Shown: positions 36,631-45,883 of the stretch, in pieces | Position numbering within the stretch: position 1 is the first letter of the stretch | Layout: every line of letters begins with the position of its first letter | Source: Sedimentisphaerales bacterium | GTDB lineage: Bacteria; Planctomycetota; Phycisphaerae; Sedimentisphaerales; Anaerobacaceae | Direction of reading: 5' to 3' | Length of the DNA: 64,000 nt | Assembly: GCA_016927855.1 (NCBI GenBank) | Contig: JAFGLV010000062.1 | Coordinates: 1-64,000 of the forward strand | Notes under the pieces: generated by a model | Told to the model about the DNA's origin: nothing | What the model saw: only the letters and a program-made list of their open reading frames with translations | Databases searched by the model: none | Made by a program: the position numbers and the translations under genes

Positions 36631-39600
36631 ATGTTGGCAAAGCCGCGAAACGAAATAGAGCTACTGGAAGCCAGCTTGCGAGGCAGCACGCGCGCGTTCG
36701 AGAGCGTGGTGAGCGAATACCAGTCGCTCGTCTGCGCCATCACCTACAGCGCGACGCGGAATGTCGAGAAGAGCGAAGAACTGGCGCAGGAAGTGTTCCT
36801 GAGAGCCTGGAAAGGCCTGGCGCAGCTCAAGGACCTGACGAAGTTCCGCGCCTGGCTGTGCAGCATCGCGCGCAGCACCGTGCAGAACTGGCGGCGCAGC
36901 GAGCGCCACGACGTGGTGCACCGCGCCGTGGCGCTCGACGCGGCGGCGGAACATCCCTCGTACGAGTCCGGCCCCGAAGAAGTCGCGATCAGCAGGGAAC
37001 AACAGGCAGTGGTCGATCACGCGCTGGCGCAGATCCCCGAGAGCATTCGGGAGCCGCTGATCCTCTTCTACCGCGAGCACAAGTCCACGCGCGAGGTCGC
37101 CGACCTGCTCGGCCTCTCGGAAAGCGCCGTTCGGCAGCGGATTTCGCGAGGCAGAAGTCTCCTGCGGGACCAGGTCGCGGCGATGATCGAGAAGACCATC
37201 TCGCGGAACGGACCGGGCAAAGCATTCACGGCAGCGGTGGCGGTCTCACTGGCCGCTCTGGCAACCAAGAGCGCGACTACAGCCGCCGCCCACGCAGGGA
37301 CGAGCGGTGGCGGGCTCGGATTGACAACCGCCGCGTCCAGCGCCGCGGCCAAGATCGTGGCGCTGGCGGCAGGGTTGGTCATCGTCGCCGGTGGGGTGGC
37401 AGCCTACCGGTACCTGAGAGCGCCTTCCAGATCGCCGGACTCTGTACCCGCCAGCCGCAGGACGGTAGAGCAGCCCTCGCCTCACAATGGGCGCGCCCAA
37501 GAGCTCCCGCGTGTTGCAGCCGGCACAGGTCGTGCGGGTCCCCAAGCCACACTTGCGCCAGGGACGCCTCCTGCCGTCGAGCCTTCGGACTCGGCGCCGA
37601 TGGTCCCGCAGGCCCAAGCCGAACCGTTCAAGTTCAGGCCCAAGGGCGTGCTCAGCGGTGTCATCACCGACATCGAAACAGGCCAACCCGTGCGCGACGT
37701 GCTCGTGCGGATCACCAACGAACGGCTCTTCGACGCGCGGACCGACGCCAACGGCTTCTACTGCTTCGAAACGGTCCCCACCGACGGCAACTACAGCATC
37801 GCGGTCGATTCGCTCGACCATCTCGGCATCCCGTGGGGACGGGCCAACCCGACGATCTACCTCCGCAGCGACGCACAGGCGGTCAAACACTTTGGACTGC
37901 CGAGGGCCTGCATGGCAGAACTCCAGGTGGTGGACGCCAACGGCATCGGCGTCGAGGGCGCGAAGGTCGTCGCGACTTCCTTGGCGGACGAACGTCAACA
38001 GGCGGTCGGCTACTTCGCCGACGCGCGCAGGACCGACCCCAACGGGCTGCTGCTGCTGGGAGGTTTCCCCCCGGTCGAGACTGATTACCTGATCACCGTT
38101 TGGCACCAGAGAGAAAGCCGGGTGAGAGAAGAGGACGCCATGCGGATCGTGGACTATGAGTACGATCTGGCGCCGGCAAGTGCGACCGTGCGTCTGACCG
38201 ACCCGAACCTCGTTCCCCGGATGCGGATCGTTCTCGAGCCAGGCCGGCCGGTCCATGGCTATGCCGCGTACGCCGACGGTGTTCCGGCGACCGACGTGAC
38301 GATCGTGGCGCGTCCTTCGTGGTGGCACTGCAACTATCGCGTCTATGGCTGCGAAACCAACGCCGACGGGACATTCGTGCTTGATCACGTTACCCCGGGC
38401 ACATACGACATCTGCATGGAGATCATACGCCCTGATTTCGCGGGCGGCATCACGCGCACCATCACGCAGACCACGGTGACGGCGGAAAACGTCCAACCTT
38501 TGCTCCTGCGACTGCCTGAGAAATCGCCTCAATCGCTGGCGGCCATCAGCGGTCGCTTCATCTTCGCTGGAGAGGGCAGGCCCAAAGGCATCGACATACA
38601 GACTTACTCGCCGAGGTTTGGAAACACGCGCGTCGCCGCCGGCTACGAACCCGGCGGCGACGTCAAGGACACGTTCGTCATCGACCGGCTCGAGCCCGGG
38701 ACCTACAGCCTGACATTCTCCGGGAGCGATATCGAGCAGAAGATCGTGGAGAATGTGGAAGCCCCCACGTCAGGTCTCGAAATCGAACTGCTCTACACCG
38801 CCAAGCCCACGCTGACGGGAACGGTCGGCGACGCTCTGACCGGCGAGCCCGTCAAGCGCTTTCGCATCCGCGCCAAGAAGCTGAGCACGCTGAGGGGTAC
38901 CAGCTACGTTCAACCGGACCGCTGGGCGTATTTCGACGACGAACGCGGATCGTTCAGCCTGGACACGGTCGGACCGGGAATCTACCAGGTGCAGGTGGTG
39001 GCCGAAGGCTATGCGCCTGCCTGGAGCGAACCGATCAACACAGACGACGCGGTGACAGTCTCTGTGGCGCTGACCGCCGGCGGCGCCGTCCGGGGCATGG
39101 TCATCGATGAGGCAGGACGACTGATTGCCGGCGCCAAGGTCATACCGCTGTCGTTGGTGGCCGGGACAACCGCCGGGACGCAGAGTCCTTTTGCCAGCGA
39201 GAACGGCGCTGTCGAGGCCGAGAACGGCACCTTTGTCCTCACTAACCTCCCCGCCGGACAGGAAACGATCAAAGTCACCCACCCCGACCATGCATTCGCC
39301 CTCATGCCTGAAATCACCGTCACCGAGGGCCAGATCACCGAAGGGATCACGGTTGTCCTGAGGGAGGGAGGGACGGTTGAAGGCTACGTCTACGACAATG
39401 AGGGCGCCACCCAGGCCAGAGAGGTTCTCTACTTCCAGGATGCTCCCGCCTATAGCGGCGCCGGGGACGAGGAAGCCGGACGGCTGGCAACCGCAGTCAC
39501 CGACAGCAACGGGTCCTATCGGGTCGAGCACCTGCCTGAGAGGCCCTGCTACGTCAATCGATCCGCCCAGTGGAAAGGCCTGGGGGTTGCCAGAAGGACG

Positions 39601-40716
39601 GTGCTGCCCAGGAACGGAGCAGTGCTCAGGCTCGATTTCGGCGGCGGACCAGTCATCACCGGCGTGGCGATCGTCGACGGCGCTGCCCTGGCCCACCGTC
39701 GACTGCTGCTGGCGGCTGCCGACACGCCCGATCTCGGCGTCTTCAAGTGTCTGACTTCGACCGACGAGCACGGCGGATTCGTATTCAGGGGGGCCGTGCC
39801 CGGCACATTCGGCGTCTACCGCGAAAGGCGGGAGCGACAGAACGACTGGACGAAGATCGCCACGATTACGGTCGGACCCTCCGATACGGAGGTCGGCATC
39901 GTTGGCAATGCGCTTGCCCAACTGCGTGTTACCCTCAACGACCCGGCTGAGGACTCGCCTTGGCAGATCGCCAGACTCGTTCTCTTCGAGGGCGGCAAAC
40001 CCCTCGGACAACCGCTGGTTGTGGCGGAACCGCCGACGGAGGAGGGTTTTCCCTGGGTCTTCCCAGATGCTGGGCCAGGGGTCTATGCCCTGACCGTGGT
40101 GCGTCCCGACCAGGTCCAGTTGCGCAGGGAAATCGTGCTGGAGGCCGGCAGGGACTGCTGGGACCTGGCGATAGACCTGCCGCCAGCCACGGCGCGGGTG
40201 GCGGGACACGTTGCCGGCAGCGCGGCCGACGGACTCGTGCTCTGGCGGGACGACAAGAGCGTCATGGCTGCGATCGTCCCCGGCCCAGGTGGGACCTTTG
40301 CGATCGAGGCTTTGCCCGCCGGCCAATACCGCGTGGGGCCAGCCTTGAGTTATCTCTACGATACTCCCGCACTGGTCGAGTTCGACCTGGCGGATGGGCA
40401 GGCCAGAGCGCTCGAGTTGAATCCGACCGGCCAGACGCAGATCGCTCATCTGCTGGTCCAGGTCGTCGATCACAACGGCGTGATGCGTGAGGATGCCGAG
40501 GTTCGGCTCGACGGCCCGCTCGGCGCCATCGAACCACTCGGATCGGCCCACGGCAGCTATGCCTTTCTGGCGGCTCCCGGCCCACAAACACTGCGCGTCA
40601 GTGTGATGGGCTACGCCGCTGTCGAGAGGCCGGTGACCCTACAGGCTACCGGACTGGCCACAGAGCCGGCTCCGCAGACCGTCCTCGTTCGCCTGGAGGC
40701 TCCGCAGGCGCGGTGA
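36631..40716 (+). CDS. ECF sigma factor fused to a membrane helix and a large beta-sandwich exodomain
   Basis: A 1361-residue protein. Residues about 15-90 are sigma-70 region 2 (ELAQEVFLRAWKGLAQLKD, FRAWLCSIARSTVQNW). Residues about 120-182 are region 4 with the DNA-binding helix-turn-helix (STREVADLLGLSESAVRQRI). An Ala-rich linker leads to one membrane helix (241-260, VALAAGLVIVAGGVAAYRYL) and a Pro/Ser-rich spacer. From about residue 338 to the end there are seven or more carboxypeptidase-regulatory/Cna-B-like beta-sandwich units, recognisable by starts such as GVLSGVITDIETGQPV, TLTGTVGDALTGEPVKRF, AVRGMVIDEAGRLIAGA and TVEGYVYDNEG. The sigma domains would be cytoplasmic and the sandwiches outside: a one-component transmembrane sigma factor. 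No anti-sigma gene is adjacent. Upstream are GH51 and S9 genes, hinting at polymer sensing. Confidence 0.88.
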   Translation: MLAKPRNEIELLEASLRGSTRAFESVVSEYQSLVCAITYSATRNVEKSEELAQEVFLRAWKGLAQLKDLTKFRAWLCSIARSTVQNWRRSERHDVVHRAVALDAAAEHPSYESGPEEVAISREQQAVVDHALAQIPESIREPLILFYREHKSTREVADLLGLSESAVRQRISRGRSLLRDQVAAMIEKTISRNGPGKAFTAAVAVSLAALATKSATTAAAHAGTSGGGLGLTTAASSAAAKIVALAAGLVIVAGGVAAYRYLRAPSRSPDSVPASRRTVEQPSPHNGRAQELPRVAAGTGRAGPQATLAPGTPPAVEPSDSAPMVPQAQAEPFKFRPKGVLSGVITDIETGQPVRDVLVRITNERLFDARTDANGFYCFETVPTDGNYSIAVDSLDHLGIPWGRANPTIYLRSDAQAVKHFGLPRACMAELQVVDANGIGVEGAKVVATSLADERQQAVGYFADARRTDPNGLLLLGGFPPVETDYLITVWHQRESRVREEDAMRIVDYEYDLAPASATVRLTDPNLVPRMRIVLEPGRPVHGYAAYADGVPATDVTIVARPSWWHCNYRVYGCETNADGTFVLDHVTPGTYDICMEIIRPDFAGGITRTITQTTVTAENVQPLLLRLPEKSPQSLAAISGRFIFAGEGRPKGIDIQTYSPRFGNTRVAAGYEPGGDVKDTFVIDRLEPGTYSLTFSGSDIEQKIVENVEAPTSGLEIELLYTAKPTLTGTVGDALTGEPVKRFRIRAKKLSTLRGTSYVQPDRWAYFDDERGSFSLDTVGPGIYQVQVVAEGYAPAWSEPINTDDAVTVSVALTAGGAVRGMVIDEAGRLIAGAKVIPLSLVAGTTAGTQSPFASENGAVEAENGTFVLTNLPAGQETIKVTHPDHAFALMPEITVTEGQITEGITVVLREGGTVEGYVYDNEGATQAREVLYFQDAPAYSGAGDEEAGRLATAVTDSNGSYRVEHLPERPCYVNRSAQWKGLGVARRTVLPRNGAVLRLDFGGGPVITGVAIVDGAALAHRRLLLAAADTPDLGVFKCLTSTDEHGGFVFRGAVPGTFGVYRERRERQNDWTKIATITVGPSDTEVGIVGNALAQLRVTLNDPAEDSPWQIARLVLFEGGKPLGQPLVVAEPPTEEGFPWVFPDAGPGVYALTVVRPDQVQLRREIVLEAGRDCWDLAIDLPPATARVAGHVAGSAADGLVLWRDDKSVMAAIVPGPGGTFAIEALPAGQYRVGPALSYLYDTPALVEFDLADGQARALELNPTGQTQIAHLLVQVVDHNGVMREDAEVRLDGPLGAIEPLGSAHGSYAFLAAPGPQTLRVSVMGYAAVERPVTLQATGLATEPAPQTVLVRLEAPQAR

Positions 40717-40810
40717 AGGTCGCTTGACAGCATCGACCGGCATGGTAGAGTCGGTGGCAAGGCCGTCTGTCTGGTCGGTCGATTCCCGGCGTGCGTTGAG
40801 GCGCAGCAAC

Positions 40811-41368
40811 ATGAACCTACTGGCTGTGGTCGGCAGTCCAAGACCGAATGGCAACACGGCCATCCTGGTCTCGAGGATTGCCGAAGGAGCCCGCACCGGC
40901 GGCGCCGATGTAGACGTGGTCCGCCTGGGCAGCCTCGTCGTGCAGGAGTGCGACGGGTGCCACGCCTGCTGGCGGGGTCGCTCGTGCACCAAGGACGACG
41001 ACATGCGCCGGCTCTACCCCAGCATCGGGGCCAGTGACGTTATCCTGTTCGCTACGCCGGTCTACTGGTACGGGCCCACCGCCCTGATGAAGGCGTTCAT
41101 CGACCGGTTCGTGTACTTCAACTGCCCCGAGAACCGACCGCAAATCCGAGGCAAGAGAGCTGCTGTCGCTCTGGTGCTGGAGGAGGAAATCGAATCGACC
41201 TGGCGACCCGTGATGGATTTCTTCGACAAGAGCCTCGCGTACCTGGAAATGACGTTGGCAGGAACCGTTGTCGTGCCGGGAGTGGGCAAAGCCGGCGAGA
41301 TCCGACAGAAACGAGACCGTCTTGACGAGGCTTTTCGGCTGGGGCGCGCCCTGGTCCAGACCGCCTGA
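40811..41368 (+). CDS. NADPH-dependent FMN reductase / iron-sulfur flavoprotein-like
   Basis: A 185-residue flavodoxin-fold protein. The N-terminal FMN phosphate loop is GSPRPNGNTAILV (residues 8-20), and the second flavin-binding loop is TPVYWYGPTALMKAFIDR. Between them a cysteine motif CDGCHACWRGRSC resembles the compact cluster ligands of archaeal and anaerobic iron-sulfur flavoproteins, so a 4Fe-4S cluster is possible. The family moves electrons from reduced ferredoxin or NADPH to acceptors such as quinones or oxygen species. ATG 40811 is chosen because GAGGCG precedes it and the flavodoxin strand starts at once. It follows the sigma-fusion gene after 94 bases on the same strand. Confidence 0.85.
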   Translation: MNLLAVVGSPRPNGNTAILVSRIAEGARTGGADVDVVRLGSLVVQECDGCHACWRGRSCTKDDDMRRLYPSIGASDVILFATPVYWYGPTALMKAFIDRFVYFNCPENRPQIRGKRAAVALVLEEEIESTWRPVMDFFDKSLAYLEMTLAGTVVVPGVGKAGEIRQKRDRLDEAFRLGRALVQTA

Positions 41369-41644
41369 CGTTGCTGCCGGCCGACAAGCCGTATTCGGCC
41401 TGACCTGCCCGCGACGTGCATCGAGAGGATGGTTGACATTTTGCCGGTGATCTCCCATCATCAACATCTTCTTTCCCGGTCTGAGGTGGGGGTTGGCCGG
41501 TGGGGTCGGTTCCCTGCAACGATGACATCCGATATGATGACTATAGATAGAGGGAACGACCGTCCCTTACGCTCACGGAGAACAAAAGGGCGTGCGTTTT
41601 GCGTCGCGCCCGTCGATTTCATGGGTGCGCCGACAATATTGGGC
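41369..41644. other. Intergenic stretch before the lipid operon
   Basis: No gene is supported. A TTGACA at 41436-41441 with a weak CATCAT 17 bp later is visible; the better promoter for rpmF lies at 41645-41673. Confidence 0.45.
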
Positions 41645-41673
41645 TTGACAGCCCCCCGAATGTCAGCTATTAA
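41645..41673 (+). promoter_or_regulatory. Sigma-70-type promoter of the rpmF-plsX-fab operon
   Basis: A perfect TTGACA (41645-41650) and TATTAA (41668-41673, four of six) are separated by exactly 17 bp. Transcription would start near 41680, leaving a 60-base leader before the rpmF ATG at 41740. Confidence 0.65.
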
Positions 41674-41739
41674 AAAGAGTTTTCGTTGCGTTAGAGAATG
41701 TCTCTGCGTAATCTCGCAGAAGAATTGGAGTCTTTGACC

Positions 41740-41928
41740 ATGCTACCAGTCAAGAAGACGAGTAAGAGTCGGACGCGCACTCGGCGGGCGCACCACGCCC
41801 TGAAGGCCGTGAATTATTCGTTGTGCAAGAAGTGCGGTCAAGCTAAGCTGCCCCACGCCGCCTGCGGTAACTGCGGCTACCTGAACCCGCGCGTCACGTT
41901 GAAGCTCGGCAAGGAGGAAGCCAGCTAG
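41740..41928 (+). CDS. rpmF: 50S ribosomal protein bL32
   Basis: A 62-residue ribosomal protein bL32. The basic N-terminus MLPVKKTSKSRTRTRRAHHA is followed by a zinc-ribbon with CKKCG and CGNCG, the zinc-binding (C+) version. ATG 41740 is chosen over the upstream in-frame ATG at 41698 because it gives the conserved N-terminus, with GGAG about eight bases before it. The gene begins the classic rpmF-plsX-fab order, linking ribosome and lipid synthesis; plsX begins two bases after the stop. Confidence 0.96.
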   Translation: MLPVKKTSKSRTRTRRAHHALKAVNYSLCKKCGQAKLPHAACGNCGYLNPRVTLKLGKEEAS

Positions 41929-41930
41929 GC

Positions 41931-42947
41931 ATGCGAATCGCCATTGACGCCATGGGAGGTGACCACGCGCCGGACGAGATCGTGGCCGGCGCGTTGGAGG
42001 CCGTTGCGCAACTCGACAAGGAGGACGAGGTCATTCTCGTCGGGCCGCAAGAGACCGTCCAAGCCAAGCTCAACGAGCTCGGAAGCAGTGCAGCGCGCCG
42101 CCCGACCGTCGTCGACGCGCCGGACGTGATCGCGATGGACGAATCCCCGATCGACAGCCTCCGTGCCAAGCCCAGAAGCTCGATCAGCATCCTGGCCAAG
42201 CTGGCCAAGCTCAACGAGGCCGACGCCGTCATCTCCGCCGGCAACACCGGCGCGTGCGTGGCGGCCTTTCAAATGCGGATGCGCAACCTGCCGGGGGTGA
42301 ACCGGCCCGGCATCGCCGTGGTTTTCCCGATGAACGCCGGACCGGTGACCGTCTGCGATGTAGGCGCCAACATCGCCTGCAAGCCCATCAATCTCTACCA
42401 GTATGGGCTGATGTCGAGCATCTACTCCAAGCACATTCTCGGGGTCGCTCAGCCTCGCGTCGGACTGATGAGCATCGGTCAGGAAGACGCCAAGGGCAAC
42501 GAAGTCGTCAAACGGACCCGGGAACTGCTCAAGTCCGATCCCCGGCTGAAATTCATCGGCAATATCGAGGGTCGCGACATTTTTCAGGGTGTTTGCGACG
42601 TCGTCGTTTGCGAAGGCTTCGTGGGCAATGTTATCCTCAAGCTCACCGAAGGCGCCGTGGACGGCCTGTTTCGCGCGATCAAGCACGAATTGATGCAGGA
42701 AAAGCCCCACCTGGCGCTCAAGTTCAAACCCATCATCATGCGCGTTTACCAGAAGCATGACTACAACGAATACGGCGGCGCCCCCCTGCTCGGGATCAAC
42801 GGGACCGCGTTGATCTGCCACGGCACCAGCAAGGCGCGCACGATCCGCAACGCGGTGTTCGCGGCCAAGAAGTACTACACGCAGCGAATCAACGAGAGGA
42901 TTACCGAATGCCTTTCGGAAGCCGGCGTAAGGACATCGGATGCATAG
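41931..42947 (+). CDS. plsX: Phosphate acyltransferase PlsX
   Basis: PlsX makes acyl-phosphate from acyl-ACP, the donor for PlsY in phosphatidic acid synthesis. The 338-residue length and the motifs agree: N-terminal IAIDAMGGDHAP, VISAGNTGACVA, RPGIAVVFP, NIEGRDIF, VVCEGFVGNVILK and the late YGGAPLLGINGTALICHG. AAGGAGG within the rpmF end serves as its ribosome site. Its last bases overlap the fabH start by eight, implying coupling. Peripheral membrane/cytosolic enzyme. Confidence 0.97.
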   Translation: MRIAIDAMGGDHAPDEIVAGALEAVAQLDKEDEVILVGPQETVQAKLNELGSSAARRPTVVDAPDVIAMDESPIDSLRAKPRSSISILAKLAKLNEADAVISAGNTGACVAAFQMRMRNLPGVNRPGIAVVFPMNAGPVTVCDVGANIACKPINLYQYGLMSSIYSKHILGVAQPRVGLMSIGQEDAKGNEVVKRTRELLKSDPRLKFIGNIEGRDIFQGVCDVVVCEGFVGNVILKLTEGAVDGLFRAIKHELMQEKPHLALKFKPIIMRVYQKHDYNEYGGAPLLGINGTALICHGTSKARTIRNAVFAAKKYYTQRINERITECLSEAGVRTSDA

Positions 42948-43953
42948 CAGAGCCACGGGCCGTTCTTCCAGCAACCACGCAGTGATTACCGGATGCGGAT
43001 CGTTCGCGCCGGCAAAGATACTGACGAACGACGACCTGGCCCACATGGTGGAGACCTCGGACGAATGGATCACCACGCGCACCGGAATCAAAGTCAGGCA
43101 CGTCACCAGCGATGAAGAGAGTACGGCGCTACTGGCGACGCGAGCCGGCCGGCGCGCGTTGGAGCACGCAGGCGTCGAAGCCAACGACCTGGACCTGATC
43201 ATCGTCGCGACCATCACGCCGGAAATGCCCTTCCCGTCCACCGCCTGCTTCGTGCAGGAGGCGCTGGGAGCCAAGAAAGCCTGGGTTTTCGACCTGGCGG
43301 CCGCCTGCAGCGGGTTCGTCTACGGCTTGCACATCGTCCAGCAGTTCATGGAAAACGGACGGATTGACAAGGCGCTGGTTATCGGCGCCGAGACCTTGAC
43401 CAAGATCACCAACTGGAAGGACCGAGCCAGTTGTATCCTCTTCGGGGACGGCGCCGGCGCGGTGTTGCTCGAGAGAAAAGACGACGGCCGGCGCGGCATC
43501 ATCTATAGCACCCTCGGAGCCGACGGCGAGTATTGGGAGGCTCTCAACTGCAAGGCCTATGGCTCGCGCTACCCTGCCAAAAACGCGCTGGCGGACCCGG
43601 ACATGACCTTGATGCAGATCAAGGGCCGGGAAGTCTATCAGCAGGCGGTCCGGCGGATCGTCGATTCCGTCACCGAGTGCCTCAACCGATGCAACCTCAC
43701 GGTCGACGACGTCAAGATGGTCATTTCGCACCAGATGAACGCCAGAATCATCGAGTCAGCGGCCAAGAGGCTGAATCTGCCCGATGAAAAGGTCTTCGTC
43801 AACATCTCTCAGTACGGCAACACCTCGGCGGCCTCGGTCCCGATCGCATTCGACGAATGCGTGCGGGCCGGACGGCTCCAGCGGGGCGACATCTTCATCT
43901 TTGTGGCTTTTGGCGCCGGTGTCACGTGGGGCGCCAGCGTCATTGAGTTCTGA
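42940..43953 (+). CDS. fabH: 3-oxoacyl-ACP synthase III
   Basis: FabH condenses acetyl-CoA (or a branched short acyl-CoA) with malonyl-ACP to start fatty acid synthesis. The product is 337 residues. The catalytic triad is in place: Cys123 in AAACSGFVYG, His in ISHQMNARI and Asn in ISQYGNTSAAS. The TSDEWITTRTGI N-terminal motif is typical. The ATG at 42940 lies in the plsX coding end, with AAGGA seven bases upstream. The N-terminal ten residues (HSRATGRSS) extend slightly beyond the usual start. Confidence 0.97.
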   Translation: MHSRATGRSSSNHAVITGCGSFAPAKILTNDDLAHMVETSDEWITTRTGIKVRHVTSDEESTALLATRAGRRALEHAGVEANDLDLIIVATITPEMPFPSTACFVQEALGAKKAWVFDLAAACSGFVYGLHIVQQFMENGRIDKALVIGAETLTKITNWKDRASCILFGDGAGAVLLERKDDGRRGIIYSTLGADGEYWEALNCKAYGSRYPAKNALADPDMTLMQIKGREVYQQAVRRIVDSVTECLNRCNLTVDDVKMVISHQMNARIIESAAKRLNLPDEKVFVNISQYGNTSAASVPIAFDECVRAGRLQRGDIFIFVAFGAGVTWGASVIEF

Positions 43954-44008
43954 GGACTCGCCCGCCGCCGGCAATGCCGAGAGCAAGCCGGGTGCAAGGA
44001 CGCGAACG

Positions 44009-44950
44009 ATGAAAACTGCGTTTCTGTTTCCTGGACAGGGTGCCCAAACGGTCGGCATGGGCGCTGACGTTGCCGCCGCCTTCCCGGCGGTGGCCACGGT
44101 ATTCGAGCGAGCCAACGCGGTTGTCGGGTTCGATCTGCGCCGCGTCTGCTTCGAGGGTCCTGCCGAGACGCTTAACACGACCACCATGTCCCAGCCGGCG
44201 ATTTTCGCCACGTCGGCGGCGCTGCTGGAAGTGCTGCGCCATGAGACGCCGCTCACTCAGATCCAGCCCGACGTCACCGCAGGGCTGAGCCTGGGTGAAT
44301 ATACGGCGCTTTACGCGGCCGGACTGATCGGCTTCGAGGACGGCCTGACATTGGTCAAGAAACGCGGTGAAGCCATGCAAGCAGCCGCCGCTGCCACCGA
44401 GGGCAGCATGGTCAGCATCATGGGGCTCGACGAGGACAAAGTGCGCCGGCTTTGCCAGGACGCGGCCGAGGGCGAGTTGCTCGAGCCGGTGAATTTCAAC
44501 TGCCCGGGCCAGATCGTCATCAGCGGGACCGTCGGCGCCTGCGAACGGGCCACCCAACGCGCCGCCGGTTACGGCGCGCTCAAGGCCGTCCGGCTGGAAG
44601 TCGCCGGAGCGTTCCACACGCGCATGATGTCAGGTGCCGCCGAGGCGCTCCGCGAAGCGCTGTCGCACTGCCGGATCGGGGAACCCAACGTCCCGCGGAC
44701 GCTGGCGAACATCAGTGCCGACTATTATCCCACCGCTACCGCTATCGCCGACGGGCTGGCCAAACAGCTTACGAGCCCGATTCTCTGGCAGAAATGCATG
44801 GAACGGTTGCTCGCCGACGGCGTCGAGCAATTCTATGAGATTGGTCCGGGACGCGTGCTGACCGGACTGATGAAGCGAATCGACAGAAAGGCGCGCATCG
44901 TTAACGTCAGCAATCTTGAGGCGCTCAAGGCCCTGACCGCCGTAGAATGA
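44009..44950 (+). CDS. fabD: Malonyl-CoA:ACP transacylase
   Basis: FabD loads malonate onto ACP. The 313 residues start with KTAFLFPGQGAQTVGMG. The nucleophile is Ser94 in AGLSLGEYTAL and the partner His is in VAGAFHTRMM; EPVNFNCPGQIVISG is also typical. ATG 44009 has AAGGA eight bases upstream and gives the canonical N-terminus, although the frame is open further upstream as a shadow of fabH. It lies 55 bases after fabH, in the same operon. Confidence 0.96.
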   Translation: MKTAFLFPGQGAQTVGMGADVAAAFPAVATVFERANAVVGFDLRRVCFEGPAETLNTTTMSQPAIFATSAALLEVLRHETPLTQIQPDVTAGLSLGEYTALYAAGLIGFEDGLTLVKKRGEAMQAAAAATEGSMVSIMGLDEDKVRRLCQDAAEGELLEPVNFNCPGQIVISGTVGACERATQRAAGYGALKAVRLEVAGAFHTRMMSGAAEALREALSHCRIGEPNVPRTLANISADYYPTATAIADGLAKQLTSPILWQKCMERLLADGVEQFYEIGPGRVLTGLMKRIDRKARIVNVSNLEALKALTAVE

Positions 44951-44995
44951 CCCGGGCACATAACCGCTTGCCCGGCAAGATGGAGGTTTAGAGAA

Positions 44996-45733
44996 ATGGC
45001 AGATAGACGACTCGCAGTAGTGACCGGCGCCGCGAGAGGCATCGGACGAGCCATCGTGTTCGAACTGCTCCAGCAGGGACGGGCTGTGGCCGGCCTGGAC
45101 ATCATCGAAGATCAGCTCAAGGAGCTCCAGGAAGCCGCCCGAGAGGCGGGTTTCGAGGTGTTGACCCGATGTGTGGACATCACCGACACGCCCAAGCTCA
45201 CCGAGGTGCTGGAGAAGCTCGCCGCTGAACACGGCGGGATAGGCATTCTGGTCAACAATGCCGGCATCACACGTGACAACCTACTTATCCGCATGACAGA
45301 CGAGGAGTTCGACAATGTGCTCGACGTCAACCTCCGCGCGGCCTTCGTTGCCACGCGTGCCGCGGCCAAGTCCATGATGCGAAACAAGTTCGGGCGGATC
45401 GTGAACATCAGCTCCGTCTCCGGTGTCATGGGCAACGCCGGTCAGGCCAACTACTCCACCAGCAAGGCCGGGCTCATCGGCTTGGCCAAGACCACCGCCC
45501 GCGAACTCGCTAAGAAGAACGTCACCGCCAATTGCGTCGCGCCGGGCTTCATCGACACCGAAATGGCGCGCAAGCTCCCTGAGCCGGTCATCGAGGCCGC
45601 CAAGCAGATGATCCCCATGCGCCGTATGGGCAGCGTCGAGGACGTTGCCAAAGCGGTTGCCTTCCTCACCAGCGATGAGGCGGGCTACATCACCGGCCAG
45701 GTCCTCTGCGTCGACGGCGGCATGGCCATGTGA
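44996..45733 (+). CDS. fabG: 3-oxoacyl-ACP reductase
   Basis: FabG reduces 3-oxoacyl-ACP with NADPH in each elongation round. The 245-residue short-chain dehydrogenase has the cofactor loop TGAARGIG (residues 10-17), NNAGITRD, and the catalytic Ser140, Tyr153 and Lys157 (NISS...YSTSKAG). The C-terminal ITGQVLCVDGGMAM is the family ending. GGAGG lies ten bases before ATG 44996. Gap to fabD is 45 bases. Confidence 0.96.
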   Translation: MADRRLAVVTGAARGIGRAIVFELLQQGRAVAGLDIIEDQLKELQEAAREAGFEVLTRCVDITDTPKLTEVLEKLAAEHGGIGILVNNAGITRDNLLIRMTDEEFDNVLDVNLRAAFVATRAAAKSMMRNKFGRIVNISSVSGVMGNAGQANYSTSKAGLIGLAKTTARELAKKNVTANCVAPGFIDTEMARKLPEPVIEAAKQMIPMRRMGSVEDVAKAVAFLTSDEAGYITGQVLCVDGGMAM

Positions 45734-45750
45734 AAATTCTCAAAAAAATG

Positions 45751-45779
45751 TTGTGTAAGTCCCAGTCAGTAGCTAAGAT
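45751..45779 (+). promoter_or_regulatory. Possible internal promoter for acpP-fabF
   Basis: TTGTGT (45751-45756) and TAAGAT (45774-45779) are 17 bp apart in the 150-base gap between fabG and acpP. A separate acpP promoter is common because ACP is needed in large amounts. A small stem ACCCG/CGGGT follows (45779-45800). Confidence 0.5.
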
Positions 45780-45883
45780 ACCCGCCAAAATTACGACGGG
45801 TGAGGACGACAAACAGACCGTACGTAGGCAGCAGCCGAGGGCGACACGAGAGCAGTCCGACTTTTATTAGGGAGGATGACCAA

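Noticed and set aside
38770-40587. 605-codon minus-strand frame
   Set aside because: Antisense of the beta-sandwich region of the sigma-fusion gene; no domain or ribosome site.
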